Shown here in pieces: positions 51,787 to 64,000 of a stretch of 64,000 nt of DNA. The position numbers and the translations under genes were made by a program. The notes under the pieces are model-generated. The model was given only the letters and a program-made list of their open reading frames with translations. It was not told the origin of the DNA and ran no database searches. Each line of letters opens with the position of its first letter. Positions within the stretch are counted from its first letter, which is position 1. The DNA is from Homarus americanus (Eukaryota > Arthropoda > Malacostraca > Decapoda > Nephropidae), in NCBI RefSeq assembly GCF_018991925.1, contig NW_024738608.1, positions 1,269,026 to 1,333,025 on the forward strand, given 5' to 3'.

Positions 51787-53140
51787 CATAAGAACATAAG
51801 AACATAAGAAAGTGGGATACTGCAGGAGGCCGACTGGCCCATACAGGACAGATCCCTTTCACACCCATCCCAGCACTTCCATGTGCCTATCCAACTTCGT
51901 CTTGAAGCTCCCTCGCGTCCCCGATCCTACTATAGCACTCGGTAGCCTATTCCACATATCCACAACTCTATTACCAAACCAATGCTTGCCTATATCCTTT
52001 CTGAATCGGAATTTATCTAATTTAAACATTTGTTCTAGTTATTTCGTTATTACTGAGCTTCAGAACATCTTCCATTTTACCCTTGTTAATCCCACTTACC
52101 CACTTGTACACCTCATCATATCTCCTAACTCACGCCTCTCTAATGAATGTAGCCTAAGCTTTTCAGTCTTTCTTCATATGGAAGGTTTCTAATATTATGG
52201 ATCATTTTTGTCATTCTTCTTTGTACTCTCTCCAAAGAATCTATGTCCATTCTATAATAAGGACACCAGAACTGAACCGCATAATCCATGTGTGGCCTCA
52301 CTAATGCTAGGTAAAGTTTCAAGATAACGTCAGCAGTTCTGTTACTCACAGACCTAGATATGAACCCAAGAATCCTGTTTGCCTTGTTGCGAACGCTAAT
52401 ACATTGTTTTCTAGGTTTCAAGTCGTTGCTAACAAATACACCTTGATTTTTTTCACAAACTGAGTTTTCTATTTCCGTGTTACCTAGTTTATACTTAACG
52501 TTTGTATTCGTCTTCCCTATCTGTAGTACCTTGCATTTATCACTATTAAAATTCATTTGCCAGTCTACTGACCACTCATGTAAGGTATCTAGATCTCTTT
52601 GAAGGTGTTCAAAGTCACTGTCTGAATTTATCACTCTCCCCATTTTGGTATCATCTGCAAATTTACTAATCCTACTAGTTATGCCTAAATCAAGATCATT
52701 CATGAATATAACAAACAGCAGAGGGCCTAATACAGATACCTGGGGAACTCCGCTTTTGACCGCACCCCAGTCTGACTTTAATCCATTTATGCTGACTCTT
52801 TGTTTCCTACCAGTTAACCATGACCTAATCCATTTTAATACTGATCCACCTATTCCATGTGCTTCTACCTTCCTTATCAATCTCTCATGAGGGACTCTAT
52901 CGAATGCTTTACTGAAATCTAAATAAATTATATCATATGACTTATCGTATACCGCTTCAAATACTTCTGAGAAAAAGCCTAAAGCAAATTTGGCAGAGAC
53001 AAAAACGTCCTATGGGTGAACCCGTGCTGAGAAAGAATAATTAAGTTGAATGTTTCAAGGTGGCTTCACATTTTTGTAGCAATAATTGACTCTAGCAACT
53101 TGCCTATGATTGACGTTGTCCCAGTTCCTCTACAGAACAA
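51787..53140 (-). mobile_element. CR1-type LINE, 5'-truncated, second subfamily
   Basis: Ends in three TTCTTATG octamers (51810-51787), then a 3' UTR similar to the 27.8-kb element, then reverse transcriptase. Truncated near 53130 within the RT (TSIIGKLLESII is the first recognisable block). Confidence 0.92.
52140..52985 (-). pseudogene. CR1 reverse transcriptase fragment
   Basis: Open from about 52985. Blocks: FSEVFEAVYDKSYDIIYLDF, SKAFDRVPH (catalytic Asp), WLTGRKQRVSINGL, SGVPQVSVLGPLLFV, KFADDTKMGR (catalytic Asp pair), LVRPHMDYAVQFWCPYYRMD and RVQRRMTKMI. In the usual PQGS motif the Gly is Val (PQVS), a change expected to harm activity. Upstream of 52985 at least two stops and a frameshift break the N-terminal RT blocks. 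It differs at many positions from the 28-kb copy, so the two are different subfamilies or old copies. Confidence 0.9.
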
Positions 53141-53300
53141 GTCAGACACTGAAAAAGGGTAGAGTGAGATGAAAGTTAATTTGATACCATATCTATTATT
53201 TTACCCATTAGAGAGCAGGTGGGTATTAATAATTCCAAACTTTGGCTGCAGGTTAAGTACAAAATTTGCGAGGTATGAAATATGAAAGATGCGTTGCTGA

Positions 53301-53744
53301 GGTTCTTCGACATCTACTTCGCTCACTGCTGAGATACAAACTCATTACTTGCACGAGGATCGTCCATCAACCCCCTCCTGCTTCACGGAACGGTTCATCG
53401 TGAAAGCTGACAAGCTGCAGTGTACTGTGGAGAAGTTTCGTCGTAATAGGCAACGTAGCTGCAGAAGCAGCTACGTTGGGAACGAAAAACGCTTTTCCTT
53501 GTTTTTAGACAAGGCAGCCACCGCGTTAAAGCATGATGAGGGCTCACGCTGCCTCAACGAGAAACACCTGACGCCAAGCTATTTTGACGGGAAATTTGCC
53601 AGCATGAGGTGGAAGCTACGTAAGCGAGTGTATACAGCTCTGGCTCACGATGAGCTGTATCCCAACCTCCAGAGCCCAGCTGTAGGAAAAGTCTGTTTGA
53701 GGAACATTGTGGCGTGGGTGTCGAGCCAAAATTTATCAGTGTAG
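53301..53744 (+). CDS. Unrecognised 148-codon open frame (possible exon or pseudogene)
   Basis: Open from a TGA at 53298-53300 to a TAG at 53742-53744 in non-repetitive DNA that is less AT-rich than its flanks. There is no ATG near its start, so it would be an exon or a remnant. Recognisable stretches are HEDRPSTPSCFTERFIVKAD, NEKRFSLFLDKAATALKHDE and PSYFDGKFASMRWKLRKRV. Composition is mixed, with many charged residues and no simple repeats. No family recognised. A perfect 12-bp inverted repeat with a 4-nt loop (CAACGTAGCTGC, 53451-53478) lies inside. Confidence 0.25.
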   Translation, partial: GSSTSTSLTAEIQTHYLHEDRPSTPSCFTERFIVKADKLQCTVEKFRRNRQRSCRSSYVGNEKRFSLFLDKAATALKHDEGSRCLNEKHLTPSYFDGKFASMRWKLRKRVYTALAHDELYPNLQSPAVGKVCLRNIVAWVSSQNLSV

Positions 53745-54149
53745 AAATGCTTCATGATATTACGATGCAATCAAATTTGCTTCGATTTGTAATTGTCAAA
53801 TTTCCTTCCTGGAGTAGTTTTTGTATTTCACTGTGTGGTAATAGTATTCCTTGGATAAAACAATGCGTGTGATACTTATATCAAGATTCAAATACAACGT
53901 GAGCTGAATTTTATTTTTTCTAACTCAAGTTAATGTGTGGTCTGTCTTATTGAATAGCTTCTTTGGTGAAGCATACAGTACATGTATCTGGCAGACTAAT
54001 ACAACAAGTTTTGTGTTGTTGAAATTATTTTACTGACGCCAATGTAAATTAATGAACATATTTTACGATTTTTTTTTTAATGCATTAGCAATTTTTGGGT
54101 AATTGAATAATTTCTAATGCATTAGCACCATATGCTAATTGTGTCAAAC
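53745..54149. other. AT-rich flank
   Basis: TAATGCATTAGCA occurs twice (about 54078 and 54115), 37 bp apart. No gene seen. Confidence 0.45.
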
Positions 54150-54487
54150 CTGCTCCACCCACCCACACACCCTGCCCCTACACCTACACACCCACCTTGA
54201 CCTAACCTACACACCCACCTTGACCCTACACCTACACACACACCTGCCCTGACCTCACACCCCACACACCCACCTTGACCCTACACCTACACACCACACC
54301 CTACACCTACACACCCACACCCTACACCTACACTGACCCTACACCTACACACCACCTTGACCCTACACCACACCCCTGACCCTACACCTACACACCGCCC
54401 TGACCCTACACCTACACACCCCACCTTGACTACACCTACACACCCGCCTGACCCTACCCTACACACACCCCTGACCTACCACCTCCT
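54150..54487. repeat. ~28-bp minisatellite (CCTACACCTACACACCCACC)
   Basis: Units of TTGACCCTACACCTACACACCC with length changes. Indels are frequent. Confidence 0.85.
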
Positions 54488-54567
54488 CGTTTACTTTGAC
54501 AGTATTCAGTTCATCACATCATATATTATTCTGCCTCCAGTACCTGTATGTTACAAGTACCACATAC

Positions 54568-54571
<4 letters not shown>

Positions 54572-54633
<62 letters not shown>
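54572..54633. repeat. (CT)n microsatellite
   Basis: Uninterrupted CT run. Confidence 0.97.
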
Positions 54634-54639
<6 letters not shown>

Positions 54640-55042
54640 TCTCTTATATACTGTATCCCCTTTTTTTCTTTCTTTATTGTCATTTCCATTTATTCACTTG
54701 GTTTTCTCACTATTTACTTCTCCCCTGTTTCATTAGTTCTTGTTTTGCATTCTTTTACTATAGTTGTTATTCTCCTTCTCACCTCCCTGGCTTCCTCCCT
54801 TCTCTCATTACTCCATTCTTACAGTTGATACTCATGTGATCTCTTCTCCTTAATGACCAGTCCTAACTTTTCGTGTCAATTTTCCCCTCTCCTTATTTTT
54901 CATCCTGTAGTTATGTTCCCATGTACAGTTTACCAGCACTCTCTGTTCCCTCTCTTATTTACCTTCCCCTCTTTCTCCATGTTCGTATCAGTTCCTTCAA
55001 TCTTTCAGCTACATTTTCTCTCCTTAGTTCGTTGATTTTTAT

Positions 55043-55047
<5 letters not shown>
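54634..55047. other. Pyrimidine-rich unique DNA
   Basis: No gene. Open frames are compositional. Confidence 0.45.

Positions 55048-55134
<87 letters not shown>
55048..55134. repeat. (CT)n microsatellite
   Basis: Uninterrupted CT run. Confidence 0.97.
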
Positions 55135-55139
<5 letters not shown>

Positions 55140-55666
55140 ACCTTCACTATTTCCTTAATATCGCTTTTTTCCAATTACTGTTTACACTCACTGTATGTTT
55201 TGGTACCTCTTCATCAATTATTAACATGATTCAACCTTCCAATACGTAGTCTAACAAATCTTCTTTATTATTTATTATTTTTCTAGGAATATTTATCATT
55301 ATATTTTTTGAACCATGTACTCCCCCCCACCATCCTTTTTGTTCTTTCTTTCTTTCTTTGCATTCTCATTAGTTCTTGACATTCTTATTTCCCACAACCC
55401 ACATTTCCTTTTACTCTTTCTTACACTAAACTTTTTTTCGTTGCACTTCTTCAGTAAATATGTTCGCTGTATAACTTAATTACCTTGTTATCATTTAAGT
55501 CGTCTTATTACACAACTCCACATTTCATCACTCAGCAACACAATCGTGGCTTCTCTTGCTCTTACTCTTTCAGGCACTCTTGTCTTTACTCCCTTCACTT
55601 ATCCCGGCTGTCCTTTGCGCTAGGAGTTGTATAGAGACCCACATTGAGAACTTGCTATCCCCCACA
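55135..55666. other. T-rich unique DNA
   Basis: No gene seen. (CTTT)n-like run near 55345. Confidence 0.45.
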
Positions 55667-55684
55667 CATACATACATACATACA

Positions 55685-55712
<28 letters not shown>
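55667..55712. repeat. (ACAT)n microsatellite
   Basis: About eleven ACAT units. Confidence 0.95.
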
Positions 55713-55718
<6 letters not shown>

Positions 55719-56212
55719 CATGGACACATACATACATACATTGTTGTTTGTTCTGCTATCTTCTTTTGGAAGACGTAATCTTCAAAGCTTTCGGAGATGG
55801 CACTTTATAATCTCAAACTCCCGTAAGCACTTGAGTCCGTCATGTAAAATCTTACTGTAATTGAACTTGAAGTATTTTACCAGTGGTGGACGAGTACCAT
55901 CAGGATCACAGCCACCCAGAATTACCTTGTTGTGTTTACGTCTTATTTTCTCTCTCTCAGGTGGGAGATGAAAGAGAGAGAGAGAGATGCAAGTTTATCT
56001 TACGTCATCAAATACTTTGGGTTAATATTTGATACAGAAAATATGTAACAGTATACTCATGGAACAATTGTCTTCATTTAAGTAATTTGATATTTAATTC
56101 ATGTGTAACTTGGGATAATATTTTTTTATTATAATCATTAGAGATTTTGTATTATGTATATTATTTCAGTTAAGACGCCCTTTACTGTCTAAAACAAAAT
56201 AATATGACATTC

Positions 56213-56265
56213 TCTAGGTTAGGTTAAATTAGATTAGGTTATATTAGGTTAAGTTAGGTTAGAGT
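56213..56265 (+). repeat. Degenerate interstitial TTAGG cluster
   Basis: GGTTAGGTTAAATTAGATTA, then GGTTAAGTTAGGTTAG. Surrounding 55713-56590 is AT-rich with no gene seen. Confidence 0.75.
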
Positions 56266-56595
56266 TAAATCATATAATGATTATATACGGATTTATTATC
56301 GAGTTATATATTTATCATATTATTAAACCATATTATCTCCACTAGAATAAATTACAGTATACTGTGTGTTTATGGCTTCATGATTATTAGTTTTCTTATT
56401 TAAATTTAATATTGTTGTGTAATTTGGTAAAAGAGCCATGAAATACTATTACTTGAGTTTTCTTCTTAAATGATGAAACAAGCCTTTTAACTTTAGCTTC
56501 AGTCCACGTGTGAGGTGAAGTAGAAAGTACTATAGACCTCGCCAGGCACTCTAAGAACTATTCAAACGACAAACAGCTCCCCCCCAAAAAAAAAT

Positions 56596-56722
56596 TCAAA
56601 TGAGATCCAATAAAAATTATTTAAATGAGATACAGCAAAGATCATCCAAATGAGAGACAGTAAAAATTAGTCAAATGAGAGCCCGTTAAACTTAGTCAAA
56701 TGAGAGGCTATAAAATAAAGTC
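56596..56722. repeat. 25-bp minisatellite, 5 copies (AAATGAGA)
   Basis: AAATGAGA occurs at 56598, 56623, 56648, 56673 and 56698, exactly 25 bp apart, with diverged TCCAATAAAAATTA-type spacers. Confidence 0.9.
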
Positions 56723-57110
56723 ACACACAGCGCATATTAAGTCCATTTACCTCCCAGTACAAACAAACACACACACACACAGACCGACGCTAGGGAGTGA
56801 ACAATTGAACATATTTAGGCTCCCCGCGGTGAACACTAAGGGGAGGCTTCACCTTCACCTGCTTCGGCTATGCTTTAGGAGCCCACACAGTGAACACTAA
56901 ATTGTGGCGCCTCAGTGATCATGCAGCTCTGGTGAACACAGATAAGATTATTAGCCACGTTATGTTTAATCACTGTAAATTGCTTATTCATTTATTAAGG
57001 CAAGATGTCAGAACAGTGTTAAGTAAAATGATTCTATTACTTTTTACCTGTCGTTTATAAGTACAGGTATTTATTTTATCTTAAACTACACGGTCAAAGA
57101 CCTTAGTTGT
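56723..57110. other. Unique DNA flanking the satellite
   Basis: GGTGAACACTAA / AGTGAACACTAA recur at about 56829 and 56890. No gene seen. Confidence 0.4.
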
Positions 57111-60100
57111 TAAAACAAACTAATGCCTTATAACATCAAACACACTAATGCCTTATGTTAACAAACACACTAATACATTGAATGATCAAACACACTAATG
57201 CCTTATAACATCAAACACACTAATACATTATAACATCAAACACACTAATATTATTATAACATCAAACACACTAACACATTATAACATCAAACACACTAAT
57301 ACATTATAACATCAAACACACTTAATACATTATAACATCAAACACACTAATACATTATAACATCAAACTTACTAATGCATTATAACATCAAACACAATAA
57401 TGCCTTACATCAAACACACTAATAAGTATTATAACATCAAACACAGTATTACATTATAACATCAACATACACTAATACCTTAGGTAACATCAAATACACT
57501 AATGCCGTATAACATCAAAAACACACTAATGCCTTATAACATCAAACACACTAATGCCTTATAACATCAAACACACTAATACATTATAACATCAAACACA
57601 CTAATACATTAGTAATACATCAAAAACTACTACATTATAACATCAAACACACTAATATGCTCTTTATAACATCAAACACATAATACATTATAACATCAAA
57701 CACACTACTACATTATAACATGAAACACATTATAACATCAAACACACTTATACATTGATTTAACATCAAACACACTAATGCCTTATAACATCAAACACAC
57801 TAATGCTTATAACATCAAACACACTTATACATTATAACATCAAAACACACTAATGCCTTATAACATCAAAAAACTAATACATTATAACATCAAACACACT
57901 AATACATTATAACATCAAACACACTAATACATTATAACATCAAAACACACACTAATACCTTATAAATATCAAACACACTAATGCTCTTACAACATCAAAC
58001 ACACTTATACATTATAACATCAAACACACTAATACATTATAACATCAAACACACTAATACATTATAACATGAAACACATTATAACATCAAACACATACTT
58101 ATACATTATAACATCAAACACACTAATGCCTGTACATCAAAACACACTTCTATATATTATAATGATCAAACTAACTAATGCCTTTATAACATCAAAAACT
58201 AATACATTATAGTAACATCAAACAAACTAATGCCTTATAACATCAAACACACTAATGCCTTATAACATCAAACACACTAATACATTATAACATCAAACAC
58301 ACTAATGCCTTATAACATCAAACTACACATCAAACACACTAATACATTATAACATCAAACACACTAATGCCTTATAACATCAAACTACACATCAAACACA
58401 CTACATTATAACATCAAACACACTATACATTATAACATCAAACACACTAATACATTATAACATCAAACACACTAATACATTATAACATCAAACACACTAA
58501 TACATTATAACATCAAACACACTAATACATTATAACATCAAACACACTAATGCCTTATAACATCAAACACACTAATACATTATAACATCAAACACACTAA
58601 TACATTATAACATCAAACACACTAATACATTATAACATCAAACACACTAATACATTATAACATCAAACACACTAATGCCTTATAACATCAAACACACTAA
58701 TACATTATAACATCAAACACACTAATACATTATAACATCAGACACACACTAAACATCAAACACACTAATACATTATAACATCAGACACACTAATGCCTTA
58801 TAACATCAAACACACTAATACATTATAACATCAAACACACTTATATACATTATAACATCAAACACACTAATGCCTTATAACATCAAACACACTAATACAT
58901 TATAACATCAAACACACTAATTCATTATAACATCAAACACACTAATACATTATAACATCAAACACACTAATTCATTATAACATCAAACACACTAATACAT
59001 TATAACATCAAACACACTAATACATTATATCATCTGACACACTTATACATTATAACATCAAACACACTAATTCATTATAACATCAAACACACTAATACAT
59101 TATAACATCAAACACACTTATACATTATAACATCAAACACACTAATACATTATAACATCAAACACACTAATACATTATAACATCAGACACACTAATGCCT
59201 TTAAACATCAAACAGACTAATACATTATAACATCAGACACACTAATGCCTTATAACATCAAACACACTTATACATTATAACATCAAACACACTAATGCCT
59301 TATAACATCAAACACACTAATACATTATAACATCAAACACACTAATTCATTATAACATCAAACACACTAATACATTATAACATCAAACACACTAATTCAT
59401 TATAACATCAAACACACTAATACATTATAACATCAAACACACTAATACATTATATCATCTGACACACTTATACATTATAACATCAAACACACTAATTCAT
59501 TATAACATCAAACACACTAATACATTATAACATCAAACACACTTATACATTATAACATCAAACACACTAATACATTATAACATCAAACACACTAATACAT
59601 TATAACATCAAACACACTAATACATTATAACATCAAACACACTAATGCCTTATAACATCAAACACACACTAATACATTATAACATCAAACACACTAATAC
59701 ATTATAACATCAAACACACTAATGCCTTATAACATCAAACTCACTAATACATTATAACATCAAACACACTAATGCCTTATAACATCAAACACACTAATAC
59801 ATTATAACATCAAACACACTAATACATTATAACATCAAACACACCAATACATAATAACATCAGACACACTAATACATTATAACATCAAACACAGTAATAC
59901 ATTATAACGTCAAACACACTAATGCCTTTCAACATCAAACACACTAATGCCTTATAACATCAAACACACTAATTCCTTATAACATCAAACACACTAATGC
60001 CTTATAACATCATACACACTAATACATTATAACATCAAACACACTAATGCCTTATAACATCAAACACACTAATGCCTTATAACATCAAAAAAACTAATAC

Positions 60101-62336
60101 ATTATAACATCAAACACACTTATACATTATAACATCAAACACACTAATGCCTTATAACATCAAAAAACTAATACATTATAACATCAAACACACTTATACA
60201 TTATAACATCAAACACACTTATACATTATAACATCAAACACACTAATACATTATAACATCAAACACACTAATTCATTATAACATCAAACACACTAATACA
60301 TTATAACATCAAACACACTAATACATTATAACATCAAACACACTAATGCCTTATAACATCAAACACACTAATACATTATAACATCAAACACACTAATACA
60401 TTATAACATCAAACACACTATTACATTATAACATCAGACACACTAATGCCTTATAACATCAAACACACTAATACATTATAACATCAGACACACTAATGCC
60501 TTATAACATCAAACACACTTATACATTATAACATCAAACACACTAATGCCTTATAACATAAAAAAACTAATACATTATAACATCAAACACACTAATTCAT
60601 TATATCATCAAACACACTGATACATTATAACATCAAACACACTAATACATTATAATATCAGACACACTAATGCCTTATAATATCAAACACACTTATACAT
60701 TATAACATCAAATACACTAATGCCTTATAACATCAAACACACTAATACATTATAACATCAAACACACTAATACATTATAACATCAAACACACTAATACAT
60801 TATAACATCAGACACACTAATGCCTTATAACATCAAACACACTAATACATTATAACATCAGACACACTAATGCCTTATAACATCAAACACACTTATACAT
60901 TATAACATCAAACACACTAATGCCTTATAACATAAAAAAACTAATACATTATAACATCAAACACACTAATTCATTATATCATCAAACACACTAATACATT
61001 ATAACATCAAACACATAATACATTATAACATCGAACACTATATTTATAATATCAAACACACTTATACATTATAACATCAAACACACTAATGCCTTATAAC
61101 ATCAAACACACTAATGCCTTATAACATCAAACACACTAATACATTATAACATCAAACACTCAAATACATTATAACATCAAACACACTAATACATTATAAC
61201 ATCAAACACACTAATACATTATAACATCAAACACACTAATACATTATAACATCAAACACACTTATACATTATAACATCAAACACACTAATGCCTTATAAC
61301 ATCAAACACACTAATTCATTATAACATCAAACACACTAATACATTATAACATCAAACACACTAATACATTATAACATCAAACACACTAATACATTATAAC
61401 ATCAAACATACTAATACATTATAACATCAAACACACTAATACATTATAACATCAGACACACTAATGCCTTATAACATCAAACACACTAATACATTATAAC
61501 ATCAGACACACTAATGCCTTATAACATCAAACACACTTATACATTATAACATCAAACACACTAATGCCTTATAACATAAAAAAACTAATACATTATAACA
61601 TCAAACACACTAATTCATTATATCATCAAACACACTAATACATTATAACATCAAACACACTAATACATTATAACATCAGACACACTAATGCCTTATAATA
61701 TCAAACACACTTATACATTATAACATCAAACACACTAATGCCTTATAACATCAAACACACTAATGCCTTATAACATCAAACACACTAATACATTATAACA
61801 TCAAACACTCAAATACATTATAACATCAAACACACTAATACATTATAACATCAAACACACTAATACATTATAACATCAAACGCACTAATACATTATAACA
61901 TCAAACACACTTATACATTATAACATCAAACACACTAATGCCTTATAACATCAAACACACTAATGCCTTATAACATCAAACACACTAATTCATTATAACA
62001 TCAAACACACTAATACATTATAACATCAAACACACTAATACATTATAACATCAAACACACTAATACATTATAACATCAAACATACTAATACATTATAACA
62101 TCAAACACACTTATACATTATAACATCAAACACACTAATGCCTTATAACATCAAACACACTAATACATTATAACATCAAACACATTAATACATTATAACA
62201 TCAAACACACTAATACATTATAACATGAAACACACTAATACATTATAACATCAAACATACTAATACATTATAACATCAAACACACTAATACATTATAGCA
62301 TCAAACACACTAATAATGCCTTATAACATCAAACAG
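57111..62336. repeat. 25-bp AT-rich satellite, ~205 copies, with higher-order repeats
   Basis: The unit is ATAACATCAAACACACTAAT plus ACATT or GCCTT, in two main types. From about 58500 the period is very regular and higher-order copies are visible. The variant word TATATCATCTGACACAC recurs 425 bp (17 units) apart at about 59026 and 59451 in matching context. CATAAAAAAACTAATAC blocks recur at about 60557, 60931 and 61575. ATCAAACACTCAAATAC recurs 649 bp apart (61151, 61800). The first 1.4 kb (57111-58500) is full of small indels. Confidence 0.97.
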
Positions 62337-63083
62337 CTAAATCGCTTGAAATATGTGACAGGAGTAATATGACTAAGGTTGCTAACAACACGTAAACAAC
62401 TGGACTGTCTCACTGGACTTAGATGCACAAACACGTCTGGTGGTGCCTGGTGCCAGTTCACGTCTGATAGTGCCAATATTTTTTTCTCCAAAGTTGTGTG
62501 ATAATGAACTTTGACCTTCCGAATGACGGCACCTGAATTACATATTACAACAGATTGTATTCACATCTAATCTATCTAGAGTGTACAGTACGTGTTATTA
62601 TGATTGTCTCTACCACTTACTACTATTAAACAGAAGCGGTAGTAATAAAAGTAACACACGACGATCCCTTAGTCTTGTTGATATATTCATTAATGTTTTC
62701 TCTGGCTTCTTTGCAAAAAAAATTTTCGCATAATCTCCTTAACCACTGACATAATATAAGTTGTTCATATAGTTACTAACATTTTCTTTGTCATTTTTGT
62801 TTTTATTATTAATTTTAATCTACTGAAAAACTAATACATACGATTTTATAATACCCATTCACTCTTTATAAAATTTTCCTCATAAAGAACTGCTCTCTAT
62901 ATCCCGTCAAGGTCACTAAATCTCTCTCGTGTAGAAACCTGTTTACGTGGCGGAGTAATTTAGTGGCTGGTGGGACCCTGATGGCCACTTATAAGGCTAT
63001 TGAAGTTAGGGAGAAACTATCATTCGTCGTCACATTATTTATAGTCCAGATTAATCCTGTAGTCTCTTGATCTCTGGGTGAGT

Positions 63084-63086
<3 letters not shown>
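62337..63086. other. Unique AT-rich DNA, no gene seen
   Basis: No repeat family or coding frame recognised. Confidence 0.45.

Positions 63087-63151
<65 letters not shown>
63087..63151. repeat. (CT)n microsatellite
   Basis: Uninterrupted CT run. CT-rich, TATCTCTC-type sequence continues to about 63250. Confidence 0.97.
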
Positions 63152-63155
<4 letters not shown>

Positions 63156-63474
63156 ACCTATCTACCCGTATATCTAACTTCGTCTCTCTTCTCTCTCTAT
63201 CTTCCAATTTATCTTCCTTTTTCTATCTCTCTATCTCTCTCACTCTCCTCTCTGGCCAGCTGTGTCCAAGGGTCGATAAGCTACCTAATTTATGCCCCTC
63301 CACCCCGCTGAGCGTAAGGGGGTATAAAGCGATCATCCCGTGTAGAGATCTGTTTATCTGTCTGTCTCTCGCATCTGCCCAGCCTGATAGCGAATTGACT
63401 ACTTACTGGCCTGGGATTAAACGTGATAAATCTTCGTTAAACTCCAGTAGGCGGCTTCTGTGGGTCGTTTTCCC
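63152..63474. other. CT-rich then unique DNA
   Basis: No gene seen. Confidence 0.4.
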
Positions 63475-63990
63475 ATCTCGTTTAACCTAATTCAGATAAC
63501 TGTCTCGTTTCAGCGTGTAGTTGTATCGTTAAACGTTAATTTTTTCGTGTTTCGTTGAAGTTACCTACGTGAATTAAATATCCCTTGTTTCTACGCGTCA
63601 TTGAACACTAGTAAACTTACCTTTTATCAAGTCAATTAATTTGTCTTGAACCGTCGTGTTTGTTGAACCTAAATCAATTTATATTTTTCCCATGCGTTAC
63701 TGAACCAATTTCAACTGATATTTACACAATTCAACTATGTTTTTTTAATCTCGCGTCTAGTCGAATCTAATTACACCAATGTTCCCCCGATTCAACTAAT
63801 TGTTTTGTTCTTGTGTGTCGTTCAAACCCACGTGAACTAAATTTAATCTTCCCGCGTGTCGTTGTCTAATTCTCGGGGTTCACTAAACTTAATTCAACTA
63901 ATTTCCTCCTAAATCAACTAACTGTCTTGTTATCGTGTGCTTTACTCCCCAAATAACTCACCTGTTTGTCTTTCTCTTACTATTTTTGAA
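63475..63990. repeat. Very diverged ~45-60-bp tandem repeat
   Basis: Recurrent pattern of TTCAACTAATT/TCAACTAACTGT, then T-rich TTGTTCT/TTTTTCC, then CGYGTGTCGTTGAACC-like words. Examples of the last part: CGTGTTTCGTTGAA, ACGCGTCATTGAAC, GTCGTGTTTGTTGAACC, GTGTGTCGTTCAAACC and CGCGTGTCGTTGTC. No coding frame. Confidence 0.55.
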
Positions 63991-64000
63991 CACTGGAAGT

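Noticed and set aside
57111..62336. CRISPR-like array
   Set aside because: Repeats are directly tandem with no unique spacers, and the context is eukaryotic.

Overview
This window looks like intergenic or intronic DNA from an arthropod, most likely a decapod crustacean. The reasons are extreme dinucleotide microsatellite density, scattered interstitial TTAGG/CCTAA clusters (the arthropod telomere motif), several decayed non-LTR retrotransposons, and no bacterial gene organisation. The organism call is inference. No intact host protein-coding gene can be supported.

Mobile elements. Two CR1-type LINEs lie on the minus strand (27755-30945 and 51787-53140), both with a cataTTC-type octamer tail. 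The larger one carries the end of an ORF1 SGNH-esterase domain, then endonuclease and reverse transcriptase. Four other LINE remnants are an RTE-like 3' end with a degraded zinc finger (3860-5335), a very decayed one (15720-16190), one inserted inside a minisatellite and cut by the assembly gap (20416-21360, minus), and a 5'-truncated one (36655-37440). A Penelope-like GIY-YIG endonuclease domain is still open at 26361-26924. Smaller elements are a PIF/Harbinger-type MITE with TTA target duplications (3216-3525), a tRNA-derived SINE (8440-8797, minus), a second tRNA-like SINE head (14665-14730), and two copies of one 280-bp repeat, each just after an (AT)n tract (27201-27485, 37795-38069).

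Tandem repeats dominate. The largest are a GATA-containing ~28-bp array (17796-20415 and 21461-21905), a 32-bp array (32845-34845), a pyrimidine-only ~25-bp array (45761-48693) and a 25-bp satellite with higher-order structure (57111-62336). Smaller ones include a 31-bp array of E2F-like boxes (12736-12895) and a 22-bp array with 17 perfect AP-1 sites (31435-31865).

Candidate host signals are weak. They are a CRE/YY1-like possible promoter with a downstream splice donor (9390-9690), possible exons bounded by splice consensus at 25666-25880, 35383-35447, 35893-35943 and 39282-39381, and an unrecognised 148-codon open frame at 53301-53744. There is a 100-N assembly gap at 21361-21460, and several arrays show patchy indel noise that suggests assembly or polishing error. 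I see no undescribed gene system with confidence. The most unusual items are the transcription-factor-like minisatellites, the nested LINE at the gap, the CR1 esterase remnant and the 53.3-kb open frame.
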